A DNA stretch of 8,517 nt from an uncultured Bacilli bacterium (lineage in GTDB: Bacteria; Bacillota_I; Bacilli_A; RF39; UBA660): contig CALVJI010000051.1 in assembly GCA_944332105.1 (NCBI GenBank), forward strand, positions 1 to 8,517. Reading direction: 5' to 3'. The notes beneath the pieces were generated by a model. It was not told the origin of the DNA. It worked only from the letters and a program-made list of their open reading frames with translations, and did not search any database. This document shows positions 1 to 5,662 of this stretch, one piece after another (positions within the stretch are counted from its first letter, which is position 1; each line of letters starts with the position of its first letter). Made by a program: the position numbers and the translations under genes.

Positions 1-14
1 TTTTCTTTTTTCAT
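1..14 (-). CDS. Possible 5' end of a leftward gene cut by the window edge
   Basis: An ATG at 14-12 begins MKKE and runs off the left edge. A GAGG motif lies 4 nt upstream (22-19), and a promoter-like pair sits at 102-74. Only four codons are visible, so nothing can be said about product or family. An alternative ATG at 24-22 in another frame (MRIYEKRK) has a poorer ribosome binding site. The call rests on the ribosome binding site plus the upstream promoter and is weak. Confidence 0.3.
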
Positions 15-57
15 ATATCCTCATTTCTTTCTTATATCCAGCATATCAAAAAAAGAA

Positions 58-83
58 TAAAAAAAGAAGTGCCAAGTTAGCAC
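58..83 (-). terminator. Intrinsic terminator of the sirtuin operon
   Basis: On the minus strand GTGCTA pairs with TGGCAC (one G-T) around a 3-nt loop (83-69), followed by TTCTTTTTTT. It lies about 70 nt after the sirtuin stop. The stem is short but the U-tract is good. Confidence 0.55.
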
Positions 84-102
84 ATACAACATCCGATGTC
101 AA
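74..102 (-). promoter_or_regulatory. Candidate promoter for the left-edge gene
   Basis: On the minus strand a perfect TTGACA (102-97) is followed after exactly 17 nt by TAACTT (79-74), which is preceded by TGC as in an extended -10. The -10 lies inside the hairpin that ends the sirtuin operon, so terminator and promoter overlap. Confidence 0.4.
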
Positions 103-152
103 AAAAAGTATTATTGGAAACATTTTTTTATGCTCAATCTTTATTGCTTTAG

Positions 153-986
153 TTAAACAAAAGATAATGATTGTTTAATAAACTCTCCACAATCTTCTTT
201 TACTAAAATAGATTTATTTTGAATTTCAAAAGCAATTTCTAGATACTTATCATTCACACGAATCAATGTAACATGTTCATATTTTGAAGTAATGCTTTCA
301 AATGGAAAACGAATAATACTTGGTGTATTAAATCCTACTCCCAATTCTAACAAAACAAGCTTTTTATTTTTATTTTCTTGAATAAACCTTTCATACTCAT
401 CATGTAATTTATGCCAATGCGCATCTTCCACAAAAAAAGCATCTTTTCGTAAATTTATTTCCATTTTCTCACCACATCGAGGACAATATGGAACAAGATC
501 ACTTGAAATTTTACAATCTTTCTCATTATGTAGCATTTCTTGAACGAGGGGTAAAACATCATATAATTTTTGATGACAGCCAACCGAACATTGCATCTTA
601 GATAAACTTCCCTGTACTTCAAAAACTTTTTCTTTAGCAAAACCTGCTTTTAAAAACTGCCCATCTACATTAGTTGTTATGATAAAATATTCTTTGTTTT
701 TTACTAACTCATATAAATTTTTGTATACATTAGTAGCTGGAATATTATAAAGATAATTGATGTGTTTAGCCCAATAACTCCATCTTTCTTCCTCTGTTTT
801 AAATTCATAAAAACTTGAAGTATACATATCTGTCATTTGATATTTCTGAACTAATTCTGGAAAATTTTTAGCAAAGTCAGCTGTTCCATAATTAATACCA
901 GCCGAAGTGGATAATCCAGCTCCCGCACCAATGATAATGGCATCTGCATTACAAATTACTTCCTTTATTTTTGAGTAATCTTTCAT
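153..986 (-). CDS. SirTM-type (class M) sirtuin, probable protein ADP-ribosyltransferase
   Basis: 277 aa from the chosen start. The Rossmann NAD motif GAGAGLSTSAG is at residues 20-30 and TTNVDGQF at 104-111. The usual catalytic His of deacetylase sirtuins (in the HG motif) is replaced by Gln125 in FEVQGS. A zinc ribbon has C133/C137 and C168/C171. The late motif is GVGFNTPSIIRFPFE rather than the classical GTSL type. Known of the family: class M sirtuins with this Gln replacement act as NAD-dependent protein ADP-ribosyltransferases rather than deacylases, and pair with a macrodomain eraser. The start at 986 was chosen for AAAGGAGG 12 nt upstream; a longer frame from 1034 has no such site. 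It overlaps the macrodomain gene by 38 nt, implying coupled translation. The protein substrate cannot be read from the sequence, and no GcvH-like carrier is present in this window. Family assignment is firm; activity is inferred. Confidence 0.92.
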   Translation of the reverse strand: MKDYSKIKEVICNADAIIIGAGAGLSTSAGINYGTADFAKNFPELVQKYQMTDMYTSSFYEFKTEEERWSYWAKHINYLYNIPATNVYKNLYELVKNKEYFIITTNVDGQFLKAGFAKEKVFEVQGSLSKMQCSVGCHQKLYDVLPLVQEMLHNEKDCKISSDLVPYCPRCGEKMEINLRKDAFFVEDAHWHKLHDEYERFIQENKNKKLVLLELGVGFNTPSIIRFPFESITSKYEHVTLIRVNDKYLEIAFEIQNKSILVKEDCGEFIKQSLSFV

Positions 987-1737
987 AAATCGCTTGATCC
1001 TCCTTTGTAAAAACACAAAACACAATTTTATCAAAAGCCATAGGATATTCTTCTATATATTTTAGAACAGTTTCTATAGCAATCTTGCTTGCTTCTTCCT
1101 TAGGAAAATGAAATACTCCTGTTGAAATAGCAGGAAAAGCAATCGTGCGAATATTGTGTTCACGAGCAATTTCTAAACAAGAAAAATAACATTTTTCTAA
1201 ATCTTGACAATTCTTTCTTGTTAACTTATTTAAAACGATAGGCCCAACAGTATGAATTACAAACTTACTTGGAAGATTATATGCTCTAGTTATCTTGGCA
1301 CTTCCTGTTTTTTCTTCTTCACCATTCATTATTTCATGACATTTTAATCGCAAGCGAATACCAGCCTCAGAATGAATGGCATTATCAATGCAAGAATGAT
1401 TCGGAATAAAACAACCTAATAAACTACTATTCGCGGCATTTACAATAGCTTCAATTTTTAAAACTGTAATATCACAAAGACAAAGTCCCATATTTTTATA
1501 TAACGGTTCTATATCCTTTTCATCTATAATATTTTTCTGCTTTAATTCTCTTTGTAAAAGTTCATCTTCTAACTTTAAAAACTCTTCATCAATAGGCTTA
1601 GGTGCTCGTAAATTAATTAATCCTCTTAAAAAAAGACGTTTCTTTAAGGTCTCGTTAGGAATCACATAATTTTTTAAACTACTATCTTCATTTACCAAAT
1701 AAGCAATCATTTTATCAATTATTTCATCAGTTTTCAT
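949..1737 (-). CDS. Macrodomain protein-ADP-ribose hydrolase of the SirTM-linked type
   Basis: 262 aa. Residues 1-80 form a helical N-terminal extension usual in this subfamily. The macrodomain follows: GLCLCDIT (84-91), IVNAANSSLLG (98-108), GSAKITRAYNLP (145-156), HTVGP (162-166) and FPAISTGVFHFP (201-212). The segment GCFIPNHSCIDNAIH (108-122) carries the Cys109/His114/Cys116 cluster which, in SirTM-linked macrodomains, has been associated with a catalytic zinc. Expected role: removal of the ADP-ribose placed by the adjacent sirtuin, acting in the cytoplasm. ATG 1737 was chosen over an in-frame TTG 18 nt upstream because GGGGAG lies about 10 nt before it. The start overlaps the end of hxlR by 11 nt and the 3' end overlaps the sirtuin by 38 nt, so the three genes form one operon. 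Overall length (about 260-270 aa) is typical of the family. Confidence 0.93.
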   Translation of the reverse strand: MKTDEIIDKMIAYLVNEDSSLKNYVIPNETLKKRLFLRGLINLRAPKPIDEEFLKLEDELLQRELKQKNIIDEKDIEPLYKNMGLCLCDITVLKIEAIVNAANSSLLGCFIPNHSCIDNAIHSEAGIRLRLKCHEIMNGEEEKTGSAKITRAYNLPSKFVIHTVGPIVLNKLTRKNCQDLEKCYFSCLEIAREHNIRTIAFPAISTGVFHFPKEEASKIAIETVLKYIEEYPMAFDKIVFCVFTKEDQAIYERLLKNKGSNL

Positions 1738-2044
1738 TTTTGTATTTCTCCCCAAATATTCTCATCTGTTCTAATACCTCTTTTAATTCTAACCCTTTAT
1801 TAGTCAACGAATATTCTACTTTTGGCGGCACTACGGGATAAACCTTTCTTTTAATAATTCCATCTTTTTCTAAATCACGTAAATTCTCAGTTAAAACTTT
1901 TGCTGAAATACCTACAACACTGCGATTTAATTCATTATACCTTTTCGTCCCTGTAAGAAGATCCCTTAAAATAATAATTTTCCATTTGTTTCCAATAATA
2001 GATGCTGTGTACTCAACTGGACAATTTGTATAGGTTTTTGCCAT
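1727..2044 (-). CDS. HxlR-family winged-helix transcriptional regulator
   Basis: 105 aa, the usual HxlR size. Signature features are CPVEYTASIIGNKWK (8-22), the helix-turn-helix region RDLLTGTKRYNEL through GISAKVLTENLRDLEKDGII, and the wing YPVVPPKVEYSLT. The only cysteine is Cys8, at the position of the N-terminal redox-sensing cysteine of YodB-like members. HxlR proteins are mostly repressors responding to electrophiles, disulfide stress or aldehydes; thiol sensing here is inferred. The start is supported by AAGGAG 8 nt upstream. It is the first gene of the hxlR-macrodomain-sirtuin operon and its TGA overlaps the macrodomain start. Repeats in its own promoter suggest autoregulation, placing an ADP-ribosylation pair under a stress-type regulator. 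Confidence 0.93.
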   Translation of the reverse strand: MAKTYTNCPVEYTASIIGNKWKIIILRDLLTGTKRYNELNRSVVGISAKVLTENLRDLEKDGIIKRKVYPVVPPKVEYSLTNKGLELKEVLEQMRIFGEKYKNEN

Positions 2045-2064
2045 TTAATCAACTCCTTAACAGG

Positions 2065-2093
2065 ATTATATCTTAAAATGTTCTTTTTAGTAA
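2065..2093 (-). promoter_or_regulatory. Promoter of the hxlR-macrodomain-sirtuin operon
   Basis: Minus-strand TATAAT (2070-2065) has TTACTA (2093-2088) 17 nt upstream. The -35 is weak (3 of 6) and overlaps one of the AGTAAGTA repeats, as expected for a repressible promoter. The AAGGAG ribosome binding site follows about 12 nt after the -10. Confidence 0.6.
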
Positions 2094-2114
2094 GTACGCA
2101 CTTTTCAGTAAGTA
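2089..2114. promoter_or_regulatory. Putative HxlR operator: AGTAAGTA direct repeat
   Basis: AGTAAGTA occurs at 2089-2096 and again at 2107-2114, with starts 18 bp apart; an AAGT-N4-ACTT inverted repeat lies between. The left copy covers the -35 of the hxlR operon. HxlR-family operators are commonly built from TACT/AGTA arms, so this is a reasonable autoregulatory site, but binding is inferred. Confidence 0.45.
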
Positions 2115-2116
2115 TT

Positions 2117-2141
2117 AAAAAAAGTGAATTAAATCACTTTT
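2117..2141 (-). terminator. Intrinsic terminator of the MBL-like gene
   Basis: On the minus strand AAAAGTGA (2141-2134) pairs perfectly with TCACTTTT around a 6-nt loop, ending in seven Ts (2123-2117). The gene's TGA stop is part of the stem. It makes hxlR a separate transcription unit. Confidence 0.75.
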
Positions 2142-2937
2142 CTTGTGTTGGAAAAAAGAAGTGAGCAGTCATTTCTAAATAGTTTTTTCCGCTATATGTA
2201 GGATACGCCTTCTCGACTTTTTCAATCATTTCTTCCGCATTACTTGATATACTTGCGATATGTAAAAGTGTTTCAATATAAAGAATTTTCTTTTCTGCAG
2301 CTTTATAATCCTCTGGAAGATAATGTGAAGTCAAAATCAAATTATATTTCTTTTCCACATATCCTTTAAGAGTTTCAATCATCGCATTCGCATGACGATC
2401 CCCAGCTATAATCGAGTGACATTCACTTCCTAACATATGCGTATAAATTGAATGAATCTCAGGAATTTCAATGTCATAAGCTTCATCAGTTTTAATAATA
2501 TTCATTTTAATATCAGCAAGCGTAATACTTCCTGTATCTATATAATCTGTAACATCATGAATATTTTTATCAAAAGCCTCCCCAAAAGCCACAGTAAAAT
2601 TATCAATCAATGCTTTGCCACCACCCATATGACCATAAGTATCTGCATTTTTGGTTGCATACTTAGGCGTGTCTTTTAAAAATGTCCCGCCCGCCATATG
2701 ATACGCAAGTAAAATTCCATCCACTTTTGCATTTAATGAAAGAATATACTCTTCTAATTCTCTATTGTTTTCATAAAATGCCGGAGACTCAATAATCGCA
2801 AGCTTTTGATTTTTTTGAAGAACAATCACTTGATCATCCACCAAATCATTAGTCGTATAATTATGCACTTTTACATCTCCAAAATCATAAACAAGTACAT
2901 ATCCTTTTTTTAAATTTACTTTTTTCATTTCCATCAT
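2134..2937 (-). CDS. Metallo-beta-lactamase-fold-like protein with degenerate metal motifs
   Basis: 267 aa from the chosen start. Layout resembles the MBL fold: an early strand region (VYDFGDVKVHNY), LAIIESP (46-52), then AYHMAGGTFL (79-88) where HxHxDH would be expected, HMLGSECHSIIAGD (167-180) at the second metal-ligand position, and ILTSHYLPED (201-210) at the third. His80, His174 and His205 are retained at these places, but the HxHxDH core is lost, so hydrolase activity is doubtful and the assignment is by motif order only. ATG 2937 was chosen because GGAGG lies 5 nt upstream; an upstream in-frame ATG at 2994 would add 19 residues but has no convincing ribosome binding site. It ends in its own terminator just before the hxlR promoter, and a TACT-N4-AGTA palindrome precedes it, suggesting the neighbouring HxlR protein may control it. 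Function unknown. Confidence 0.75.
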   Translation of the reverse strand: MMEMKKVNLKKGYVLVYDFGDVKVHNYTTNDLVDDQVIVLQKNQKLAIIESPAFYENNRELEEYILSLNAKVDGILLAYHMAGGTFLKDTPKYATKNADTYGHMGGGKALIDNFTVAFGEAFDKNIHDVTDYIDTGSITLADIKMNIIKTDEAYDIEIPEIHSIYTHMLGSECHSIIAGDRHANAMIETLKGYVEKKYNLILTSHYLPEDYKAAEKKILYIETLLHIASISSNAEEMIEKVEKAYPTYSGKNYLEMTAHFFFPTQEK

Positions 2938-3041
2938 TGTTTCCTCCAATTCCTTTTCAAAGATTGCAAACATTTTTTTCTTTGACACATTCATTATAAA
3001 ATTCTTTTTTGAATATTGGAAGAATGCACTTTTTTGTTACA

Positions 3042-3059
3042 TACTTACTTTTTAGTATA
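3042..3059. promoter_or_regulatory. Putative HxlR-type operator upstream of the MBL-like gene
   Basis: TACT-TTTT-AGTA at 3046-3057 is a perfect 12-bp palindrome. The overlapping TACTTACT at 3042-3049 is the reverse complement of the AGTAAGTA repeats before hxlR. On the minus strand TATACT (3059-3054) could be a -10, but no clear -35 is seen. A GCACTTTT also lies beside both sites (2098-2105 and 3027-3034). Regulation is inferred. Confidence 0.4.
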
Positions 3060-3071
3060 AATTAAGGTAAA

Positions 3072-3488
3072 TCATTCTTGATTTATAATTTTTTTTGTTT
3101 CTTCAATCAATTCTTTTTCATATAGCTCAATATGTTCGATATCTTTCAAAGGTACTTGTCTAACTTCATAAAAATTTTCCTCACTACAACGTTCTTTTTC
3201 TTCACCACTAAGAGTGAGTATCCCGTTAATTTTTTTACAAGCAAAATAATGAGTAATATTTTCTTCATATTCTACGGTTTTCAAAAGTTGTAAAACTTCT
3301 ATATCCAAATCAAATTCTTCTTTTACTTCTCTTTTTACACAATTTTCCAAAGTTTCATTTTCTTCGAGTCCCCCGCCAGGATACGTGTAGTATTTTATGA
3401 TTTTGCCTTCAACATTTTTTTCTCGATACATCAAATCAACCATATCATCTTCTAAAATAATTCCTCGACAACAAATTCTTTTTGCCAT
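3072..3488 (-). CDS. Nudix hydrolase
   Basis: 138 aa. The Nudix box GX5EX7REUXEEXGU is present at residues 39-61: G39, E45, then R53-E54-V55-K56-E57-E58, with Asp60 in place of the usual Gly. It is preceded by YTYPGGGLEENE, typical of small single-domain Nudix enzymes that cleave nucleoside diphosphates linked to another moiety. The substrate cannot be read from the sequence. An NAD/ADP-ribose-type substrate would fit the ADP-ribosylation genes downstream, but that is speculation. Start: ATG 3488 is preferred (MAKR), with GGTGAT just upstream; ATG 3494 and GTG 3497 in the same frame are alternatives. The predicted -10 lies so close that the leader is only a few nucleotides long. The gap to the MBL-like gene shows no terminator, so read-through is possible. 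Confidence 0.88.
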   Translation of the reverse strand: MAKRICCRGIILEDDMVDLMYREKNVEGKIIKYYTYPGGGLEENETLENCVKREVKEEFDLDIEVLQLLKTVEYEENITHYFACKKINGILTLSGEEKERCSEENFYEVRQVPLKDIEHIELYEKELIEETKKIINQE

Positions 3489-3504
3489 ATGCATCACCCA
3501 CTTT

Positions 3505-3510
3505 ATTATA
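3505..3510 (-). promoter_or_regulatory. -10 element of the Nudix gene
   Basis: Minus-strand TATAAT at 3510-3505, 16 nt before the preferred ATG. No good -35 is visible. Transcription would begin near 3498, giving a very short or almost absent leader. Confidence 0.45.
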
Positions 3511-3538
3511 CTATAACGTATAAAAATGATAGAAAAAA

Positions 3539-3547
3539 TGTTATAAT
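3539..3547 (+). promoter_or_regulatory. Extended -10 promoter, rightward
   Basis: TGTTATAAT (TGnTATAAT) without a clear -35. It diverges from the Nudix promoter and is the best promoter seen before the DUF1287 gene, leaving a leader of about 140 nt. Confidence 0.5.
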
Positions 3548-3559
3548 AACAGAAAGATT

Positions 3560-3680
3560 ATGAAGGAGAATGGTAATGATTTAATGAAGGAAGAATGAAA
3601 TGAATAAAAGACAAAAAATCAAAGTGAAAATTGTTTAAAAGGATTAGATAAGTTAAAAATATAGCATTTTTAAGCAAAGG
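3560..3680 (+). other. Gene-free leader with several tiny ribosome-bound-looking frames
   Basis: Between the promoter and the DUF1287 start there are AAGGAG-ATG-like signals at 3563-3572 and 3587-3602. They lead into frames of only 4, 4 and 12 codons; the longest (3600-3638) reads MNKRQKIKVKIV. A second frame across 3605-3657 would read KTKNQSENCLKGLDKLKI and then stop. This looks like a decayed small gene or a leader with short upstream frames. No fold or terminator is evident. Confidence 0.25.
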
Positions 3681-3692
3681 ATGGTAAAAAAT

Positions 3693-4352
3693 ATGAAAAA
3701 TTTCAGAAAAAATTTAAAAATTAAATTACCGGTCTACATTATATTAGGCATAATTGTTCTAAGTTTTTTTCTTTATGAATTTGAAGTTATCCCCCATCCA
3801 AGTTTTGATAATGCCTATTTTCACATTACAACATATCAAAGTCAAGTAGACCAAGATAACGATGACGTAGATGATCAAACAGATATTTTACAAAATACCA
3901 AAGCATATCTCTCTACAAAACCTAAATACAAAAGTAAATATTACAGCACAGGATATCCTGATGATGAATATGGAGTATGTACAGATGTCGTTGCCTTTGC
4001 CCTATTAAATGCCGGATACGACATAAAAAATCTTTTATACGAAGACGTTTTAGCTAACCAAGAAGCCTATAACATAACAAATATCGATAAAAATATTGAT
4101 TTTCGGCGCGTCAAAAATTTACAAGTTTACTTAGCAAGAAACGCGATCTCTTTACCAACCGATTTTTCTGATTTAAGTGCTTGGCAAGGTGGTGACATCG
4201 TCGTTTTTGAACGTCACATCGGTATCGTTTCTGACAAAAGAAACTACAAAGGCATTCCTTTTCTTCTTCATCATGCCAATCCATATCAAATTCGTTACGA
4301 AGAAGATGTCTTAAAAAGATATACCATCGTTGGTCACTACCGCATAAGCTAA
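3693..4352 (+). CDS. DUF1287 family protein, membrane-anchored NlpC/P60-like fold
   Basis: 219 aa. A basic N-terminus is followed by one transmembrane segment (about 12-29), so the rest faces outward. A DQDNDDVDDQTD stretch (53-64) resembles an Asp-rich calcium loop common in this family. Then come GVCTDVVAFAL with Cys96, DFRRVKNLQVYL (136-147), GGDIVVFERHIGIVSD (166-181) with His175, HHANP (193-197) and the closing GHYR. Cys96 and His175 match the catalytic pair of NlpC/P60-type cysteine hydrolases. The family's exact reaction is not established; a cell-wall or envelope substrate is inferred from location. ATG 3693 was chosen because AAAGGA lies about 11 nt upstream; the in-frame ATG at 3681 directly abuts that motif and would have no spacer. 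No terminator is seen before the next gene, which has its own promoter. Confidence 0.88.
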   Translation: MKNFRKNLKIKLPVYIILGIIVLSFFLYEFEVIPHPSFDNAYFHITTYQSQVDQDNDDVDDQTDILQNTKAYLSTKPKYKSKYYSTGYPDDEYGVCTDVVAFALLNAGYDIKNLLYEDVLANQEAYNITNIDKNIDFRRVKNLQVYLARNAISLPTDFSDLSAWQGGDIVVFERHIGIVSDKRNYKGIPFLLHHANPYQIRYEEDVLKRYTIVGHYRIS

Positions 4353-4374
4353 TGTTAACTTTCTTTGCGTGTTT

Positions 4375-4418
4375 TCCAAAAAAATTTGGTAGAACTTTGC
4401 AAATAAATCTTGTATAGT
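4375..4418 (+). promoter_or_regulatory. XRE gene promoter with nearby palindrome
   Basis: TATAGT at 4413-4418 is a probable -10; the -35 region is poor. A CCAAA-N4-TTTGG inverted repeat (4375-4388) lies just upstream of the -35 position and lacks a T-run, so it reads better as an operator than a terminator. Autoregulation by the XRE protein is inferred. Confidence 0.4.
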
Positions 4419-4441
4419 GAAACCTGGAAAGAAGGAATTTT

Positions 4442-4990
4442 ATGAATTTAGGAAAAAAGCTTTTTGAACTTAGAAAAAGCAAACATTTAAGTCAAGAACA
4501 AGTGGCCGAGAAACTTCATGTTACAAGACAAACTGTTTCAAATTGGGAACTAGGTGAAACAACGCCAGACTTAAACCAAGCCAAGGAACTTGCCAAATTC
4601 TATTCAATAAGTCTAGATGATTTAGTTGGCTTGGATACCAAAAACATTTTAACTGAAAAAGTAAGTAATGTTGAAAAACTAGCAGGCATCATCCTTACCA
4701 TTTTAAAAGTAATTGGGGTGCTCTTTATTATCTACATTGTTTTTATAATCATTGCCGTTATTTGCTTTAGCAAAGTAAAAACAGAAACCTCCATCAGTGG
4801 CACCATAACCTGTGAATTAAACAACCAACCCTATGAAATAACTTTAAAGGACAATCAAGAATTCATCTGTCAAAACTGTGACACACAATTACAAGCAGAA
4901 CTAAAAAACTTCATCGATTGGAATAATTTAAATCAAAGTTTAGATAGTATAGCCGAATACTTTAACCAAAATGGCGGTTCTTGCCAATAA
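4442..4990 (+). CDS. XRE-family regulator with a C-terminal membrane anchor
   Basis: 182 aa. Residues 3-60 are a Cro/C1-type helix-turn-helix (LRKSKHLSQEQVAEKLHVTR, then QTVSNWELG and the SISLDDLVG end). A strongly hydrophobic segment at about 81-109 is a membrane anchor. The C-terminal 110-182 domain should be outside; it holds four cysteines (124, 143, 146, 181), including a CQNC pair, and no motif I recognise. This topology suits a regulator that senses an envelope or extracellular signal with its tail while binding DNA from the membrane. The start is supported by AAGGA 5 nt upstream. The gene has its own promoter and a terminator immediately after the stop. It lies between two cell-wall-related genes, but a target link is only contextual. 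Confidence 0.88.
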   Translation: MNLGKKLFELRKSKHLSQEQVAEKLHVTRQTVSNWELGETTPDLNQAKELAKFYSISLDDLVGLDTKNILTEKVSNVEKLAGIILTILKVIGVLFIIYIVFIIIAVICFSKVKTETSISGTITCELNNQPYEITLKDNQEFICQNCDTQLQAELKNFIDWNNLNQSLDSIAEYFNQNGGSCQ

Positions 4991-5029
4991 AAAAAAGTTC
5001 AAGATATATAACTATTTTGAACTCTTTTT
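4989..5029. terminator. Bidirectional terminator between the XRE and 39-aa genes
   Basis: AGTTCAA (4996-5002) pairs with TTGAACT (5017-5023) around a 14-nt loop. It is followed by CTTTTT rightward and by seven or eight Ts leftward (4996-4989 complement), so it can stop both convergent transcripts. The stop codon of the 39-aa gene lies in the loop. Confidence 0.75.
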
Positions 5030-5131
5030 ATTCTTACAATATTTTTTATTAATTAATTTTACTTTAACTCCACGATCTAAAGCAAACATCTTTTTTACAC
5101 CATCTGGTAAATTTTTCTTATATACTTTCAT
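5012..5131 (-). CDS. Small basic protein, 39 aa, unrecognised
   Basis: The frame starts MKVYKKNLPDGVKKMFALD and ends KKYCKNKKSSK. It is very lysine-rich, with no membrane segment or signal peptide. Support: GGAGG 10 nt upstream of the ATG, and a good promoter upstream (TTGTTT, 17 nt, TATAAT). It ends within the loop of the bidirectional terminator shared with the XRE gene, so the transcript has defined ends. I do not recognise a family. The composition would suit a nucleic-acid- or ribosome-associated small protein, but that is a guess. Expression signals are stronger than for many longer genes here, which is why it is called a gene. Confidence 0.6.
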   Translation of the reverse strand: MKVYKKNLPDGVKKMFALDRGVKVKLINKKYCKNKKSSK

Positions 5132-5157
5132 AAAAACATAACCTCCAAACTGATAAG

Positions 5158-5186
5158 ATTATAGCAAATAAAAAGAACTAAAACAA
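5158..5186 (-). promoter_or_regulatory. Promoter of the 39-aa gene, embedded in a terminator
   Basis: Minus-strand TTGTTT (5186-5181), 17-nt spacer, TATAAT (5163-5158). The -35 falls in the loop of the upstream gene's terminator hairpin and the U-tract forms the spacer. Confidence 0.65.
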
Positions 5187-5194
5187 GTCCTTTT
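5165..5194 (-). terminator. Intrinsic terminator of the 119-aa gene
   Basis: On the minus strand AAAAGGACT (5194-5186) pairs with AGTTCTTTT (5179-5171, one G-T) around TGTTTT, continuing into T-rich sequence. The gene's TAA stop overlaps the stem. Confidence 0.65.
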
Positions 5195-5552
5195 AAATCC
5201 AACAAGCAATCGTAATCTTACGTGTCGTACTCTCGACATACTTATCAAAAATATGTAAAATACTTTCAACAATTGCTTTTAAAATATCTGTACAACTCTT
5301 CTTAACTTTAACATGAACAATCTCTTTTTTTAATTCTTTTCGAAAATCATAGTCTTCAATATATCGATTCAAAACATAATCAAATTCTTTAACTTCTTTT
5401 ATAGCCATAGAATCATTAATATTCACTTCAAAAATATAATCTTTATATATACGAATTAATTTAGCCGTTATTTTATCATCTTGCATATAATCAAAATTTA
5501 CAATTTTATGAAAATTAGGACAATACTTTAATACTTCTCTGTTTTCTTCCAT
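5193..5552 (-). CDS. Hypothetical 119-aa protein
   Basis: I do not recognise this protein. It begins MEENREVLKYCPNFHK and is a mixed, charged, apparently cytosolic sequence with no signal peptide or obvious membrane helix. The C-terminal half (DILKAIVESILHIFDKYV) may be an amphipathic helix, and it ends RKITIACWI. Three cysteines (Cys11, Cys87, Cys117) show no clear metal motif. The start is ATG 5552, with AGGG about 8 nt upstream, a modest site. A minus promoter (TTGCGT, 17 nt, TATTCT at 5614-5586) and a downstream terminator define a single-gene transcript. It diverges from the VanY-type gene, so the two could share control. Confidence 0.7.
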   Translation of the reverse strand: MEENREVLKYCPNFHKIVNFDYMQDDKITAKLIRIYKDYIFEVNINDSMAIKEVKEFDYVLNRYIEDYDFRKELKKEIVHVKVKKSCTDILKAIVESILHIFDKYVESTTRKITIACWI

Positions 5553-5585
5553 TTATGCTACCCTACCTTCTTTACTCTTAATAAA

Positions 5586-5614
5586 AGAATACAACAAATG
5601 TGAAAAAAACGCAA
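5586..5614 (-). promoter_or_regulatory. Promoter of the 119-aa gene
   Basis: Minus-strand TTGCGT (5614-5609), exactly 17 nt, TATTCT (5591-5586). It is divergent from the VanY-type gene promoter 16 bp to the right. Confidence 0.45.
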
Positions 5615-5629
5615 GGAAAATTAAATCTG

Positions 5630-5638
5630 TGTTATAAT
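5630..5638 (+). promoter_or_regulatory. Extended -10 promoter of the VanY-type gene
   Basis: TGTTATAAT, matching TGnTATAAT, with no clear -35. It lies 24 nt before the ATG and leaves room for the AGGAAGTG ribosome binding site. Confidence 0.6.
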
Positions 5639-5662
5639 ATTTTTAAGGATAGGAAGTGAAGC

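Noticed and set aside
46..123. 25-codon hydrophobic minus frame (MFPIILFLTSDVVC...) after the sirtuin
   Set aside because: It looks toxin-like, but there is no good ribosome binding site and it is built from a promoter, a terminator hairpin and T-runs. The hydrophobic codons come from poly-T.
455..640. 61-codon minus frame inside the sirtuin gene
   Set aside because: Alternative frame of a conserved enzyme, without its own ribosome binding site or family resemblance.
2452..2679. 75-codon plus frame inside the MBL-like gene
   Set aside because: Antisense shadow rich in Ile, Ser and Phe, with no expression signals.
4111..4482. 123-codon minus frame overlapping the DUF1287 and XRE genes
   Set aside because: It is antisense to two clear family members and its Phe/Arg/Lys-rich sequence is the usual shadow of coding DNA.
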